The notes under the pieces were generated by a model, which was not told the DNA's origin, made no database searches, and was given only the letters and a program-made list of their open reading frames with translations. From positions 186,001-250,000 of the forward strand of contig JASFXZ010000078.1 in the NCBI GenBank assembly GCA_032209605.1: 64,000 nucleotides of DNA. Direction: 5' to 3'. The position numbers were made by a program, and so were the translations under genes. The stretch comes from Mactromeris polynyma. Its lineage: Eukaryota; Mollusca; Bivalvia; Venerida; Mactridae. This document shows positions 36,360 through 47,405 of this stretch, in pieces (position 1 is the first letter of the stretch; the number at the start of each line of letters is the position of its first letter).

Positions 36360-36720
36360 ATAATTCATTTCAGATCTTGACCAAACTTGGTCACATAATT
36401 CTTGCTTAAGCTGAATTTACAGCCCTTTACTTGGCAAAATGTTGCCAAGTTAACACGTTCTGCTCTGTATCTTGGAAAGTCTTTGTACAATCTGCACCAA
36501 ACTTTGTCCCAATATATAGGGACATGACATTGTCACTAAGTCAAATAACCAGGTTGAATGCATTGGACATTCTTGAGTTATGGCCCTTTGATTGCTGAAA
36601 TTCTGCCATTTTTACACCGTTCGCTCTTGATCATGGAAACCCTTTGTCCAGTCTTCTGCAACTTTGTCGAAATGTCTATGGGAATGAAATTTTCTTAAAA
36701 TTAATCTTGCAAGCTGCAAT
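36360..36720. repeat. Dispersed-type repeat with about 162-bp internal period
   Basis: CACGTTCTGCTCTGTATCTT at 36454 and CACCGTTCGCTCTTGATCAT at 36615 begin matching segments: both continue with TGGAAA, CTTTGT, a CAACTTTGTC-like word and an (A/G)TGGGA-type end. GACCAAACTTGGTCA and ATGGCCCTTTGAT are wordings I associate with abundant molluscan repeats, from memory. About two diverged units. Not coding. Confidence 0.5.
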
Positions 36721-38225
36721 TAATTGCATGGTCATGACAGACATGTCCTGTAACAGTTGTGAGTTAATCTGATATTTGGTCCTTTTAAAGGGAAACTGAT
36801 TCAAACTTGCTGTCTACAATATAGCTGGCCTACCGACATTTTAACATGAGACCACCATGTCCATGATATTTAACTTTTTAGTTTTCAAGCGATAACAAAT
36901 TCACTGTCATACTGTCAGTTCAGTGAATTAACTACAGAAAACATTATACATATCACTACAGGAAACTATGCATATCATATTGTCTTGTCAGCTTAAATCA
37001 AATTAATTTACATAAATAATGCATAATATTGTACATGCTTTAGATTCTATCATATTTATATAATCTAATTAAGATGTATCAGAGTCTGTTGTCTTTGATC
37101 TAACTGTAAATATGATATAACAACGCATAACAGTTGTAACATTTTCACAGATACTGATTGAGGTAATATTTTATACAGTATGATTTCACAACCGTTATGT
37201 GTGGGCTGAATATGCAGCAAGATACAAATATTCACATATGACAGGTGCAGAATCCTATATTATTATTAAGGTATTTTTATAATGTGATATTTCAATTTAT
37301 TTAGATGCGTATATAAAGGAGGTTTTTTACTTACAATGAAGTCTTTGTCATTCCTGCGGAACTAATTTAATACTTATTGATTGTATCTGGAGATTTCAAA
37401 GTGTAACAAAATATTGATGAATATTTTCACTCTTAAATCAGATGTATCAACTTTCAAAGGATGTATTAAATATCGTATGTGATATTTGTCGCTGGAATAA
37501 TTCTAGTTTTAGGGGTCATTTATAATGTCGATGTCACCTTTTTGAAGTCATTGAGCTAATATGAGCCACATCTGATTCAGTACCACCATGCTTGACTTGT
37601 ATTATGTTACAGTTGCCAGTTACTCATGAATTTTAATGAAGTATGGTGAACGTTCCCTGATTCAATTTTGATATTATTAATTGTTAATCATTTTAAGCCG
37701 AAATCTGTTTTCCCCTAAAATGTCATGTTAAATACGGTATGTTAACATGTCTTCACGCAATCGAGAACCATACTTTAATCTTCCTTTTATATGGATTGTG
37801 GTTCATGTTGTCTTTAAAAATCGTTTTGTCATTTTGTATTGAGAGCATTTAAATTTCATCAAACTTTCTGTTACGTTGAAAAGTGGGAAACAATAATTTA
37901 AAAATTGTGTGATGGAATTTACCTTTTGAACACCTGTTTAGCCTTTAGCTGTTACATTTGTTAAATACATCAATTTTAATTACATAAAGCTTTCTTATGG
38001 CATTAAATGTATACACAGCCTTTACGCAAGTTATTAAGTTCATTTATTTGGCTGAACCAGTTCAACAAACGTTAATGTTAAATGTAATTATATTTTATGA
38101 TTCAAATCTTGAAAAAGTGTGGTAAGTTTATGAACTGCAAGCTTGGATAAATCAAAGTAGGATGAAATAGCTGAACGGTGTTTAAAGTTCAGTCAGGTAC
38201 TATGAAAGGTATCACATTAGGTCAG
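36721..38225. other. Unassigned non-coding stretch
   Basis: AT-rich; no supported gene or repeat. Confidence 0.4.
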
Positions 38226-38234
38226 ATATGTCCA

Positions 38235-38495
38235 TGATCCGCCTGGTTAGTTCAGTTGGTACTGTTCTGGGCAGTCATCCAGGATTTCTGGGTTTGATTC
38301 CCGGGATGGGCACAGTGAGGTCATGTCCTTGGCTGTGGTAACTCGTCCTCCACCTTTGGTTCATGTAGGATAGCTGTCAGCTGCTTACAGTAAGTACTGG
38401 TTGATAATTTAAGTTCCAGGAAAACTGGGTAGGTCAAATGACCGCTATGTACAACTGAAAGAATGTTGAAAAATGTTGTAATACCCAATAAATGA
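38235..38495 (+). mobile_element. Complete tRNA-derived SINE
   Basis: The head holds both polymerase III promoter boxes: an A box in TGGTTAGTTCAGTTGGTA (from about 38244) and a B box GGTTTGATTCC (38291-38301). The body contains GTCCTTGGCTGTGGTAACTC and CAGTAAGTACTGGTTG. The tail is CCAGGAAAACTGGGTAGGTC, ending AATAAATGA. It is bounded by a perfect 9-base direct repeat ATATGTCCA at 38226-38234 and 38496-38504, a target-site duplication. Three tail-only relatives lie at 17830, 19470 and 57207. A partner LINE is expected to share the tail; none is visible here. Confidence 0.85.
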
Positions 38496-38515
38496 ATATG
38501 TCCAAAAGGTGATAC

Positions 38516-38551
38516 ATAAGGTCAGACAGGACCATAAGGTCAGACAGGACC
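38516..38551 (+). repeat. 18-bp tandem duplication
   Basis: ATAAGGTCAGACAGGACC occurs twice in tandem. A related ATTAGGTCAGATATGTCC lies just left of the SINE, so the SINE was inserted into a small repeat. Confidence 0.8.
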
Positions 38552-38644
38552 AATAAAAATCAGTTGTTGTGTTATAGGGTCTTACCCTGTTTTCCTGCTG
38601 TGTATGACGATCTAGTGAGTATATATCTAACCTGTGTTCCTCAG

Positions 38645-38824
38645 GGTTACCGGCCAGTATTTAGTGTTGTTCCGGAATCTGTTGTTCAACAGTTAATTCG
38701 CATGAGATCTTTTTTCTTGTTGATTAAAATACCATGTAACAATGCTGGTATTTATGCAGTTTCAGCCAAACTTACAGACAAAATAGAGATTTTTATGGTG
38801 ATCAACAGAACTTCCTTGCAGTGA
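38645..38824 (+). CDS. Possible coding exon, weak
   Basis: An acceptor-like ATCTAACCTGTGTTCCTCAG (with a branch-point-like TCTAAC) precedes 59 open codons plus TGA. The peptide starts GYRPVFSVVPESVVQQLIR and is not recognised. The first half has balanced codons, the second half drifts to AT-rich. The frame is also open upstream of the acceptor (to 38564), so openness alone is weak evidence. It could be a decayed exon of a transposon or a pseudogene. Confidence 0.18.
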   Translation, partial: GYRPVFSVVPESVVQQLIRMRSFFLLIKIPCNNAGIYAVSAKLTDKIEIFMVINRTSLQ

Positions 38825-40939
38825 TATTTTTCGCATGCAATGTGTACACTTGGTTCAACAAGAAATGTTTCCGAACACTGAGTTAATCAAGTATATACAA
38901 AGTTTTCTAAGCGAGATGATGGTTGACTGAATGCTTAATGGGTGGTATTAGTTGCAGATTTATCTTGAGATCTCACACACGTTTTGAAAATTTGTGAAAA
39001 TCAACAATATTTAGGAATGAGTAATGTTCATATATATGCTTTTTGTGTTGTGAAATTCTTTTTAAAGTTTCAAGACAGTTTCTATACAAATGTTCTAAGA
39101 AAATCCTGTTTTTTCTATAAACTCAGAAATTTCTTTACAGTTAGATTTCTAAGTGATGGATGTTATTGTACTTTTAAATCTGACACAAATAATGTTATAG
39201 GTACAGTATAGTAAAGTGTATACAGTCAATTTTTATTTACTTGAGAATAGTTGTAAACAAATTCTATTTAGGAAAATATTGACCAATAGGCTTAGCATAC
39301 ACAATAATGATATTCTCAATTAATTTTGTATTGACAATACATGTAGTTTGTTTAGAAGACACAGTGATTTACCTAATCCAGGAATGAGTCTGATATAAGC
39401 TGAACTTCCAACGGTCAAAACTGAACTATACATTGTTGAGTGTATTGAATCATCCCTGAAAGGAAAGCAAACTCAAGAATTGCTGAGGCTTGAACTTGGA
39501 TCTATACCAATCTAGCATGATATGTCAGCCACTTTCCTGTATACATCCACATTTACCTTCTTGATTTCTCTGATTTTTGTGAGCGTATGCTCATTCGCCT
39601 GATATAAATCTTGCGATTGAGCTGATTGAAGTTATTTGTATTGGACGAGGGAAGAAGGACTATCCCAAGAACTGTAACCTTCCTGGTTCGCTTATGCAGG
39701 TCCCTTAACCAACTTGTACGCTAAAATGTTATGCAGTTTACTTAAATGTGTGAACTAATAAAACAATAGATTCTTATGTTGGTTTCTATCATCCCAATGT
39801 AACTGTGTTTTCAGCCGTTTCATCACCTTAGAATTATCCTCTACATATATACCAACTATACAATACAGTACTATAGCCAAGATATAGATCCACACCCACT
39901 ATCTGGTATGGATTTCCTCAGTTTATACCAGAAGAAAGCTTTTTTCCCTTTATCTGATCATGAAAAACTATTAAATCAAGCTTTCTCACTAAATGTATTA
40001 AAAGTTTGACAGATCAATTTTCCAGCATGTTGCTACTTGGGACGTTGTACGAGTGAAAGGCAAAACACAACAGAAAATGTGAAGATGCTATCACAATAAA
40101 ACTCGGTATTTTTTCAGAAATTGATCTCCTTAGTTTGAATGCTTAAATATTTCAGTATTGATATTATGTTTCTGTGATGTTTGAGGAATATTTTGTAAAT
40201 ATTTGCACAAAATCGAGTAGTTTATGTTTGACGACATTTGTGTAATATTACGACTTCGAACTGAAATGTTATTAACTACTTGACATTAACAGGTTTTGTA
40301 TTAATTGCTATTAATTACCACGGGTATAATATTGCAGCGTGTTTGTTCACGGCATTCGTTGAGTATTGGTCCCGGTGACTCCATGTCCTTAAATGCTTCC
40401 ATACTCGTAAATATATATCTGTTACTTTAATCCAACATGTTCCTGACATATTTCAGCCTAACCCCTTATTGTGACGTCTTAAGCCTGACTGTGCCCTAAA
40501 ATATCTGATTTCTTCTCCCCTAGACTGTATCTCAAGTTTTGATTACTTTGTGGTGCCATTCAGGCTGTGCCAGTCTAACATTGCTGTAAATGTGAATAAA
40601 AAACATGCAATTTAATTTCTTGAAGAGATGATATTAATACCTTATGTGTGATTGTACTTCAAATAAAAGGTTATCAATAAAAAGAGAATTCAACAATTTG
40701 ATTGGTAATTTGACTATGTAACAATTTTTAATCAAAGTTTGATCTGTATAATTAGCCATTATTTGTAATATAGAGTACCTATTTAGCTTAATGTAGTTAC
40801 ATGAAAAGGTTTTTCCATGAAAACTTCCAGTTATTATAATTTTATAACAAAATGACTGCTTCGGTCCAAATTATATTTTGATAACCAAGTACATTTTAAA
40901 AACCACACATGTACATGTAGATATATTTGATATGATTTG
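38825..40939. other. Unassigned non-coding stretch
   Basis: AT-rich; the 75-codon ORF at 38984-39211 is not called. No supported repeat. Confidence 0.4.
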
Positions 40940-41020
40940 CAGGCCTGTAGCTGAGGCAAACGGAGGCTTCTTGCCTCCATCAAAATGTCTCCGATCCAGA
41001 TTCCAAAAAGCAAGAAATTA
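40940..41020 (+). mobile_element. Possible hAT-like 5' terminus
   Basis: CAGGCCTGTAGCTGAGGCAA resembles CAG(N)GGCGTAGC-type ends of hAT elements. It is followed by a small perfect hairpin, GGAGGC-TTCTT-GCCTCC (40962-40978). Only one end seen; tentative. Confidence 0.25.
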
Positions 41021-41172
41021 TCAAAATTCTGTGAGTTTATGCTCCAATCCCTAAAAATGTTGTTGTTAGATTGTACCTCTGGTTATTGGCCTAATTTGGT
41101 GTGGTCATTTTTCTGTCTATCAAATATAAACAATCTGGTTACTTTATAATATAGAAACAGGCATATCTAGGG

Positions 41173-41236
41173 GTGAATACAAAACAAGTGTATCTGTATG
41201 TAGATAAGGAAGTAGATAGACTTGTCTCGCTTTCAC
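41173..41236. mobile_element. Hairpin element, family H2, copy 1
   Basis: 64 bp. Left arm GTGAATACAAAACAAGTGTA; right arm ends GATAGACTTGTCTCGCTTTC, the imperfect complement. The second copy at 59724-59787 has the same length and arms. Confidence 0.65.
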
Positions 41237-41400
41237 TCTTGTTTTTGTTTGATTATTGCTAATATTATTTCAATCAGGAGACATGTGTCTTCAAGTTATC
41301 TTACAACAATGAAAAACAGCTGGTTAATATGAATTAAAAATATTTTGGCAATATTTTCTTTCTATTAGTTTATTTGCCATCATTTGTATAAAAGATTATC

Positions 41401-41500
41401 AGCGGAGTGTGATACTGTCCAACCACCATGTCTGGGCTCTGTTTATCAGAGTTGGAAATCAGTGAAAATCACACGGGTAGTTGGACCTGAAATCACCGCT
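41401..41500. mobile_element. Short inverted-repeat element (possible MITE)
   Basis: Left arm AGCGGAGTGTGATACTGTCC then AACCACC; right arm complement begins AGCGGTGATTTCAGGTCCAA then CTACCC. 100 bp with terminal AGCGG/CCGCT. A second inner pair, GTGTGAT and ATCACAC, offers an alternative fold. No further copy found in the window. Confidence 0.5.
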
Positions 41501-42154
41501 CTATGCAGGTATTACAGGGGATAAAAGCCTCATTGTTTCCCCCGCTTAAGGCAATTTTCTTAAGATTGTGAGATGATACATTTTTCAAAACATAACAAAA
41601 GTTGACGACGGTCTCGGTAGCCCAGTGCATATTTCAGCTGTCATTGTGTTTGTTACTTTGCCCTCCCAGTTTAGACTTGATTGAATAATTAAGATTGTAG
41701 TAGTTTGAATATTTTATCAATTCTTCAGGTCTCGGACCTCCCCTTTAGACTGGTTGTCATAAACCACATGTCATTCTTTGTTCATTTAACTTGAGTATTT
41801 ATCAGTAAACAATATGATATATCATTGTATTGTATTGTAATATATATTGGTATTATTTATACAATCTGTATTTAGGTATAGCCCATTGTTGTCTTAGTGT
41901 CATGGTGTGATTTGCCATGAACTTGGCTGACCCATACATACCTTAATGGCATTTGATAATTTAGTGACATATAGCGAGTGTCAAACCTGTTTTAATATCC
42001 ATCTATATTCAGGACACATATGATATCTTGATCATTATATGATAAGTTTGCAGTCATTTCAACTTTTGATCATTCTCCCCATTCTATAGATCTTTGTTAC
42101 TCATGACTTGTCTGTTGAATGGTTAACTTTTTGAAAGTTGAAAAAAGTAATTAT
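41501..42154. other. Unassigned non-coding stretch
   Basis: No supported feature. Confidence 0.4.
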
Positions 42155-42302
42155 CGTGAAACCGCCATTGGTTCTGGAGAATGTGGGTGTTAGTTGTGAG
42201 AAGGTTTGATGATGGAGTTCAAATATGGGAGACAGGTTATACAACTGGTCCATGAACACATGGTCTTAATAATGAGGTAGTCTTAAAGTGAGGTTTTACC
42301 AT
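42155..42302. mobile_element. Pogo/Tigger-like MITE, family 1, copy 7 (diverged)
   Basis: The left end is decayed (CGTGAAACCGCCATTGGTTC); the right end AAGTGAGGTTTTACCATA is close to family consensus, with CTG lost. GGTCTTAATAATGAGG is preserved. It sits 37 bases left of the tRNA-like sequence. Confidence 0.6.
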
Positions 42303-42338
42303 ATCTGCTGTGGCTGATGGTTTGAACTTTGACGTCAG

Positions 42339-42410
42339 GTCGCTGTGGTGTAGTGGTTAGCATAACGGACCGGCAATCCGTAGACCTGGGTTCGATTCCC
42401 GGTAGCGTCA
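42339..42410 (+). tRNA. tRNA-like sequence (GGC anticodon position), probably pseudogene or SINE head
   Basis: Folds as a 72-nt cloverleaf. Acceptor arm GTCGCTG/TAGCGTC has one T-T mismatch at pair 2. The D arm is GTGT-AGTGGTTA-GCAT. The anticodon stem ACGGA/TCCGT is perfect around loop CCGGCAA. The T arm is CTGGG-TTCGATT-CCCGG. A-box-like TGGTGTAGTGG and B-box GGTTCGATTCC are present, and a T run follows at about 42419. The base before the anticodon (position 33) is C, whereas functional tRNAs have U there, and a GGC alanine tRNA is unusual in eukaryotes. The minus-strand translation contains LPGIEPRSTDCRSVML, a string typical of mistranslated tRNA-SINE sequence in invertebrate databases (from memory). 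Best read as a tRNA relic or SINE head. Confidence 0.6.
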
Positions 42411-44020
42411 TTGACCGATTTTTCGTGTTTCTCAAACATGACTTTATTTTAATAGCAATGTACCATCTGGGCCTTATTGGGAAAAACTGTCTCCAGGTCA
42501 TTATTTGGATGTTTCGGATTGCATACATTGACCACATTACTGGTTTCTCTTCTCTGACTTAAGTTTAACCAGGAAAATCGTTTCAAGTTTTTATTGTCGA
42601 CCAAGTGAGCTGGCCCCGAGCTCCTGAAACATCTCAATCTGAACTGAATTTCAGTTAAAATATTCTGATTGATAAGTGAGCTTAAAGATGAATAATCTAT
42701 ACATCCCGATACGACATGTCGCCACTTTCAGACTATAAAAATTAGTGAACTGAAAATATTAAGTATGGTACTTGGGAGAAATTTATGGAATAAAAATGAT
42801 AATGATTTTCAGTGTGTAAATTCAATGCAAACTTTACACGCACCAAAACATTTGTCACTGATTTTAGATCAATGCAAGTATTCTAAAAGCTTTTTTATGC
42901 AGGAAAAAAGATATCATTGACAATTAAGGGCATTAGATAGGGTAATTGGAACTTGACTTCATCATTACATACTGTTGTGTTTTTTCTTCTGAAATAATCT
43001 TAATTTTACTGATAAACCAGTTCTGTGTTGTTTTTTAAAGAGACATGTAATGTTGTAAAGAAATGGAGTGTTTAAACTGTCACCTAGAATTCTGCCATGT
43101 CGGAATGGAATTTGATGATTGATGAAATCTTCATATTTCTGTAGTATTTACCTTCGTCACAGTTCAGCATGCCTTGTACCATATACAATAATTTCTGTGT
43201 CCTATATGTTTGTAAGACTTTGTTTGTATTTTAACTTATTCATGAACCTGTCAACAAAACTGAAATTGGTCAGCATTTATTCCAACATGGAAAATTGATT
43301 TCACCAAGAAACAGCACACATCAATGTGTTGTCTACATGTTATTTGTAGATAATATTCCAATATTTGTTGCAGCGATGTATCTTACAAGGAATGCTAACT
43401 TCCAGTCATGTAAAAAATAACAATAATAATTTTGTCTATATCTATAACAGTTTATGGCCATCCAAATCGATAGGTTAAAAAAAGCAAATTACTGTTTTTA
43501 CGAGGTCCACACTCGATATGTTCAATTTTCTAATGCACTTTATAGTATTTTTGGTCCATCCGGTAATGTCCCCTGCACACCATAAAGGGATTTTCTAAGC
43601 CGAAATTTAGGGGAAAATTACCTAACAGTAGAGCAGTATAGGCCAAACAGACAATTTTGAACCCAAAATCGGTCCCTGCACAGTGCCAATGAGACCCATT
43701 GTACAGTTACCATTTTCCTGGCATTGAACAACAAGTACTTCCTGGAGTCTAACCAGTCTTTTCCTGGTTATATACAAGTACTACGTTATGTGGGAAACAC
43801 TGAAAAGCATTTCTGTTTTACCCGATTGGAAGAGGGATTACCCACAGAGCCACTTGGCCATCTTAATCGATGGGTTCCTGTGACAGGGCTCGTTTTGTAC
43901 AGTAACCTTGCCGGAGACAACTTTAAACATGTCTTTTCTTTAACAAACGTGGATTTAATATGATCCAATGTAAGGTATTGCTGTCATGAACTGCTCAAGC
44001 TCAGGTTTCCATATCAAACC
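42411..44020. other. Unassigned stretch after the tRNA-like sequence
   Basis: The region up to about 42640 (including GAGCTGGCCCCGAGCTCC at about 42607) could be the body of the element whose head is the tRNA-like sequence. A 79-codon + strand ORF at 43724-43963 is overlapped by a 60-codon minus ORF; the surrounding 43500-43970 is less AT-rich and may be an old transposon, but no ends were found. Confidence 0.3.
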
Positions 44021-44110
44021 ACACATGCAATGCATTGTGTCAGTATAACTCGAGATGTCCGCTATACACATGCAATACATTGTATCAGTATAACTCGAGA
44101 TGTCCGCTAT
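44021..44110 (+). repeat. 45-bp tandem duplication
   Basis: Two adjacent copies of a 45-bp unit starting ACACATGCAA and ending CGAGATGTCCGCTAT; they differ at three positions (GCATTGTGT versus ACATTGTAT). Confidence 0.9.
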
Positions 44111-44822
44111 CTGCGCTCATGGTCTTCTTACCTGTACTTCAATTTAACCATTTACTCCAGAAATACGTGTGATTTGTGACAATTACTTTATTGTATGAAA
44201 AAGTTTACATTATTAAAAAATAGATTTTAATGGGCGACACATTGCAGTTATGTTGAAATACTACTGAGTTATAGTATTTATAATAACATATTTTCCTGTA
44301 AAAATTATCTTACGGATATCATCCACATACTTACAATTAGTTCAGGGATTTTGTCTGTTAAGCATTGAATAATGATGGTACAGAATGATGTCCATGAAAT
44401 TGTCTTCTCTATGTGACTGTACCCGCTGACACTTCGGGACTAAATAAATAACTCACATTTCCATAATGTGTGAAAAATGACTATGACATGGTACGACTTA
44501 TTTATATCACTTGCTTCTTATAAATTGAAAATATTATCTCATGGTATGGTCTAAATTATCAATGGTTTTATTGCTTTTACCTGTGAAAATTTGCCCTGAA
44601 ATATGTAGAAAATTAGCATTTGTTACGAATTTGTATGTTAATTAACAAATTCAAAGTACATGTACTATGTGACCTAAAAAGTCTTCTCATTATGAACACT
44701 TTTAGCTTAATTCTTGCTTTATACAATATACTTTATATATCATGAAAAGGAAGTTTGTGAAAAATGGAAGTTTATAGGGTGAAACATTTTCGTTTTGTTT
44801 CATGCAAAAGTATAAACATTGT

Positions 44823-45231
44823 GAACTGAGAGAAATTTTGGAAATGTGGAAATGTCATACATTTAAGGAAATTTTGGAATGTCACACATTTAAGAAAATT
44901 TTGGAATGTCACACATTTAAGAAAATTTTGAAATGTCTTACATTGAGGGAAGTTTGGAAATGTCATACATTGAGGGAAATTCGGAAATTTCATACATTGG
45001 GGGGAAATTTAGAAATGTCATACATTTAAGGAAATTTGGACATGTTGCACATTGAGGGAAATTTGGACATGTTGCACATTGAGGGAAATTTGGACATGTT
45101 GCACATTGAGGGAAATTTGGAAATGTCATACATTTAGGGAAATTTGGAAATGTTGGATATTAAAGCACATCTTTTTAATATTGTACACTAAGAGATTTTT
45201 TTCAAATATTGTGCATTGAGAGAAATTTTCA
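44823..45231. repeat. 27-bp minisatellite, diverged
   Basis: About 13 to 15 copies of a unit like GGAAATTTGGAAATGTCATA then CATTGAG. Three sub-blocks: GGAATGTCACACATTTAAG type at left, GGAAATGTCATACATTGAG type in the middle, and GGACATGTTGCACATTGAG type (three nearly identical copies at about 45037-45118). The period is a multiple of three, so ORFs stay open on both strands (63-75 codons); these are artefacts. Confidence 0.9.
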
Positions 45232-45890
45232 GAATCAATAGATAATTTTCAAATTTTGAGGCAGTTTGCATCTATATACCTCCGAGACAACTTAAGTTGA
45301 ATTGCAGATAATACTGACATGACATTATTTACATATTTTCAATACTTTAAGTGAAAAATCAATTTTAGTTGTCTCCATATTAATAAGATACAAGATTATT
45401 TGGCAAATATCAGACAAAATACAAGTGGGCATGCTACTTTGGGACTTGAGTCATCTGTTATGTTTGTAGATAATCTCCAACAAGCTATGTTTAATATTGT
45501 AGATAAAATATTATCTGTAGGAGTAGGAATCATTGCCCAGCTTTTTGTGCTTGTGTTCTTATAATCAGGTCTTCATAATTCTCTACAAATTGGTATTTGA
45601 GTTCAGTTAGCTTTATGTGTAAATTTTGAGCAAAGTATTTATTATATTTTGCTTAAACTCTTGGAAACCTGGTAAATTACATTATGTGGAACTATGTTTT
45701 CTCCCTTCAAACATATGTGATCTTTGTGAAAAAATAATATTTTTCATATAAAATGGGCTCCCGAGTGCTTTCAAAAATTTAGACACAGTACGTCCCCCTC
45801 CTAGTTTTTGTCTGTGATCACACCAACCTTTCGGGTCACTTGTCTGCCGATAGACATGATGCTAGTGTGTGTTATTTTTATCGCAGTGTC
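45232..45890. other. Unassigned non-coding stretch
   Basis: No supported feature. Confidence 0.4.
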
Positions 45891-45897
45891 CTAGCAC

Positions 45898-46053
45898 GTC
45901 CAATTGAAGTGTTTTGGGGACACATTGACTGTATACGGACACCATAATTTGTGGTGTCTTAATACACAGAGAATCTCTGCAATTGTTGAAATCATACTGG
46001 ACTCAGTAGTTTTCCTATCAAGCGTCACGGTGTCTTGTACACTGCAATTGGAC
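45898..46053. mobile_element. Possible MITE with GTCCAATTG ends
   Basis: GTCCAATTGAAGTG (45898-45911) and CACTGCAATTGGAC (46040-46053) form a 14-base inverted repeat with one mismatch. Similarity continues inward (GACACATTGAC versus GACACCGTGAC on the other strand). 156 bp. ORFs on both strands here (60 and 85 codons) reflect the palindromic, less AT-rich sequence rather than a gene. Confidence 0.4.
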
Positions 46054-47045
46054 ACACCGGCATGTGGTGTCCACATGTTTGTTTGAGAGTCCACAAAGTG
46101 TGCACTGTATAAATATGTGCAAGAATGACATAACAAGGGAATCAGCAATTATTGTATCATATCATTGACTCGGTTTATTGACACATTTGTTTGTATTCAG
46201 TTACTGGGAGCACACATGATTACACTCTATCACAGTGTCCATACAGTACTTTGGACAATCCAGTCCCAAACGAGTGTTATGTACAAGAGGAAATCGTCTC
46301 TGGCCAAAATGAGGAAAAATGTGATGCTTTGGGGGCAATTGGGAAATACTTATATTAAAATATATTCCAGGTGTTTAATTTTCTGCTTAAAATGAAATAA
46401 AAAAAATGCTTTGATGAAGTCATACCTTTTTCTGGACAAGTGCCCATAAATGGGCAAAGGTAAGATTCCATAAACCTAGAAATATGCTGACAGCGCTTCC
46501 ATATTACATCATACATGCAAGCTAGACATTTTACATCGTTCAAGGCACATTATTTGGGACATATATGGTATTTATGTTGCACACTGCTCTTTGGTTTTAA
46601 TAGTGACTTTAAACAGATCCTAGTAATTAAGTATACAACTAGCAATGAAGTAGCTTACAATAATGTTCGGTTTTCTCTTTCAGGGAGATTGTAAGTTCAT
46701 AAATGAAATGTAGCATGCATACAAATAGATGAGATGTACTGGATTTTTATAACATGAAACTGTAACCTGTTTTGATCTAGCATGATATGTCAGAATTGAA
46801 ATAGAGAGAGGAAATTAAATCTTGTGTTGCATGAAATCTTATATAAATTACACCAAACTGTCTGCATTTCTTCTTTACTGAATCTGATATGCCTCTACAA
46901 ATTAATGCTTTGTCATGATAGCAGTATTGAATAAATTGCGTCTTTCGTCCTTTAAACTATTTGGATATCATGAAAATCTGGCAAAATTCTGTATTGAGAA
47001 AATTCTTTTCTTTTCTGTATGAAATTTGTTAACTAAGCACTCCTT
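46054..47045. other. Unassigned non-coding stretch
   Basis: No supported gene. TTTTCTCTTTCAG at 46671-46683 followed by GGAGATT and GTAAGTTC would define a 7-base micro-exon; treated as a curiosity. Confidence 0.35.
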
Positions 47046-47290
47046 CAGTCACAGTCAGTCACAGTCAGTCACAGTCAGTCACAGTCAGTCACAGTCAGTC
47101 ACAGTCAGTCACAGTCAGTCACAGTCAGTCACAGTCAGTCACAGTCAGTCACAGTCAGTCACAGTCAGTCACAGTCAGTCACAGTCAGTCACAGTCAGTC
47201 ACAGTCAGTCACAGTCAGTCACAGTCAGTCACAGTCAGTCACAGTCAGTCACAGTCAGTCACAGTCAGTCACAGTCAGTCACAGTCAGTC
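47046..47290 (+). repeat. 10-bp array (CAGTCACAGT)n
   Basis: About 24.5 perfect copies with no mismatch seen. The 130-codon ORF across it (SHSQSQSVTV repeats) results from a 30-base supercycle without stops in that frame. Confidence 0.97.
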
Positions 47291-47405
47291 AGGAAATCAA
47301 TCAACAATCAATGAGTCAGTCAGTCAGTCAGTCAGTCAGTCAGTCAGTCAGTCAGTCAGTCAGTCAGTCAGTCAGTCAGGAAATCAATCAACAATCAATG
47401 AGTCA
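47290..47405 (+). repeat. (CAGT)n tetranucleotide array between 29-bp direct repeats
   Basis: A 29-bp sequence starting CAGGAAATCAATCAACAATC occurs at 47290-47318 and at 47377-47405, bracketing about 16 perfect CAGT units (47315-47379). Confidence 0.95.

Noticed and set aside
42283..42537. 84-codon minus-strand ORF with LPGIEPRSTDCRS
   Set aside because: This string is the reverse translation of the tRNA-like sequence, a known source of false protein predictions.
43724..43968. 79-codon + ORF and 60-codon minus ORF
   Set aside because: No domain recognised; overlapping open frames in a less AT-rich patch may be an old transposon, but no ends were found.
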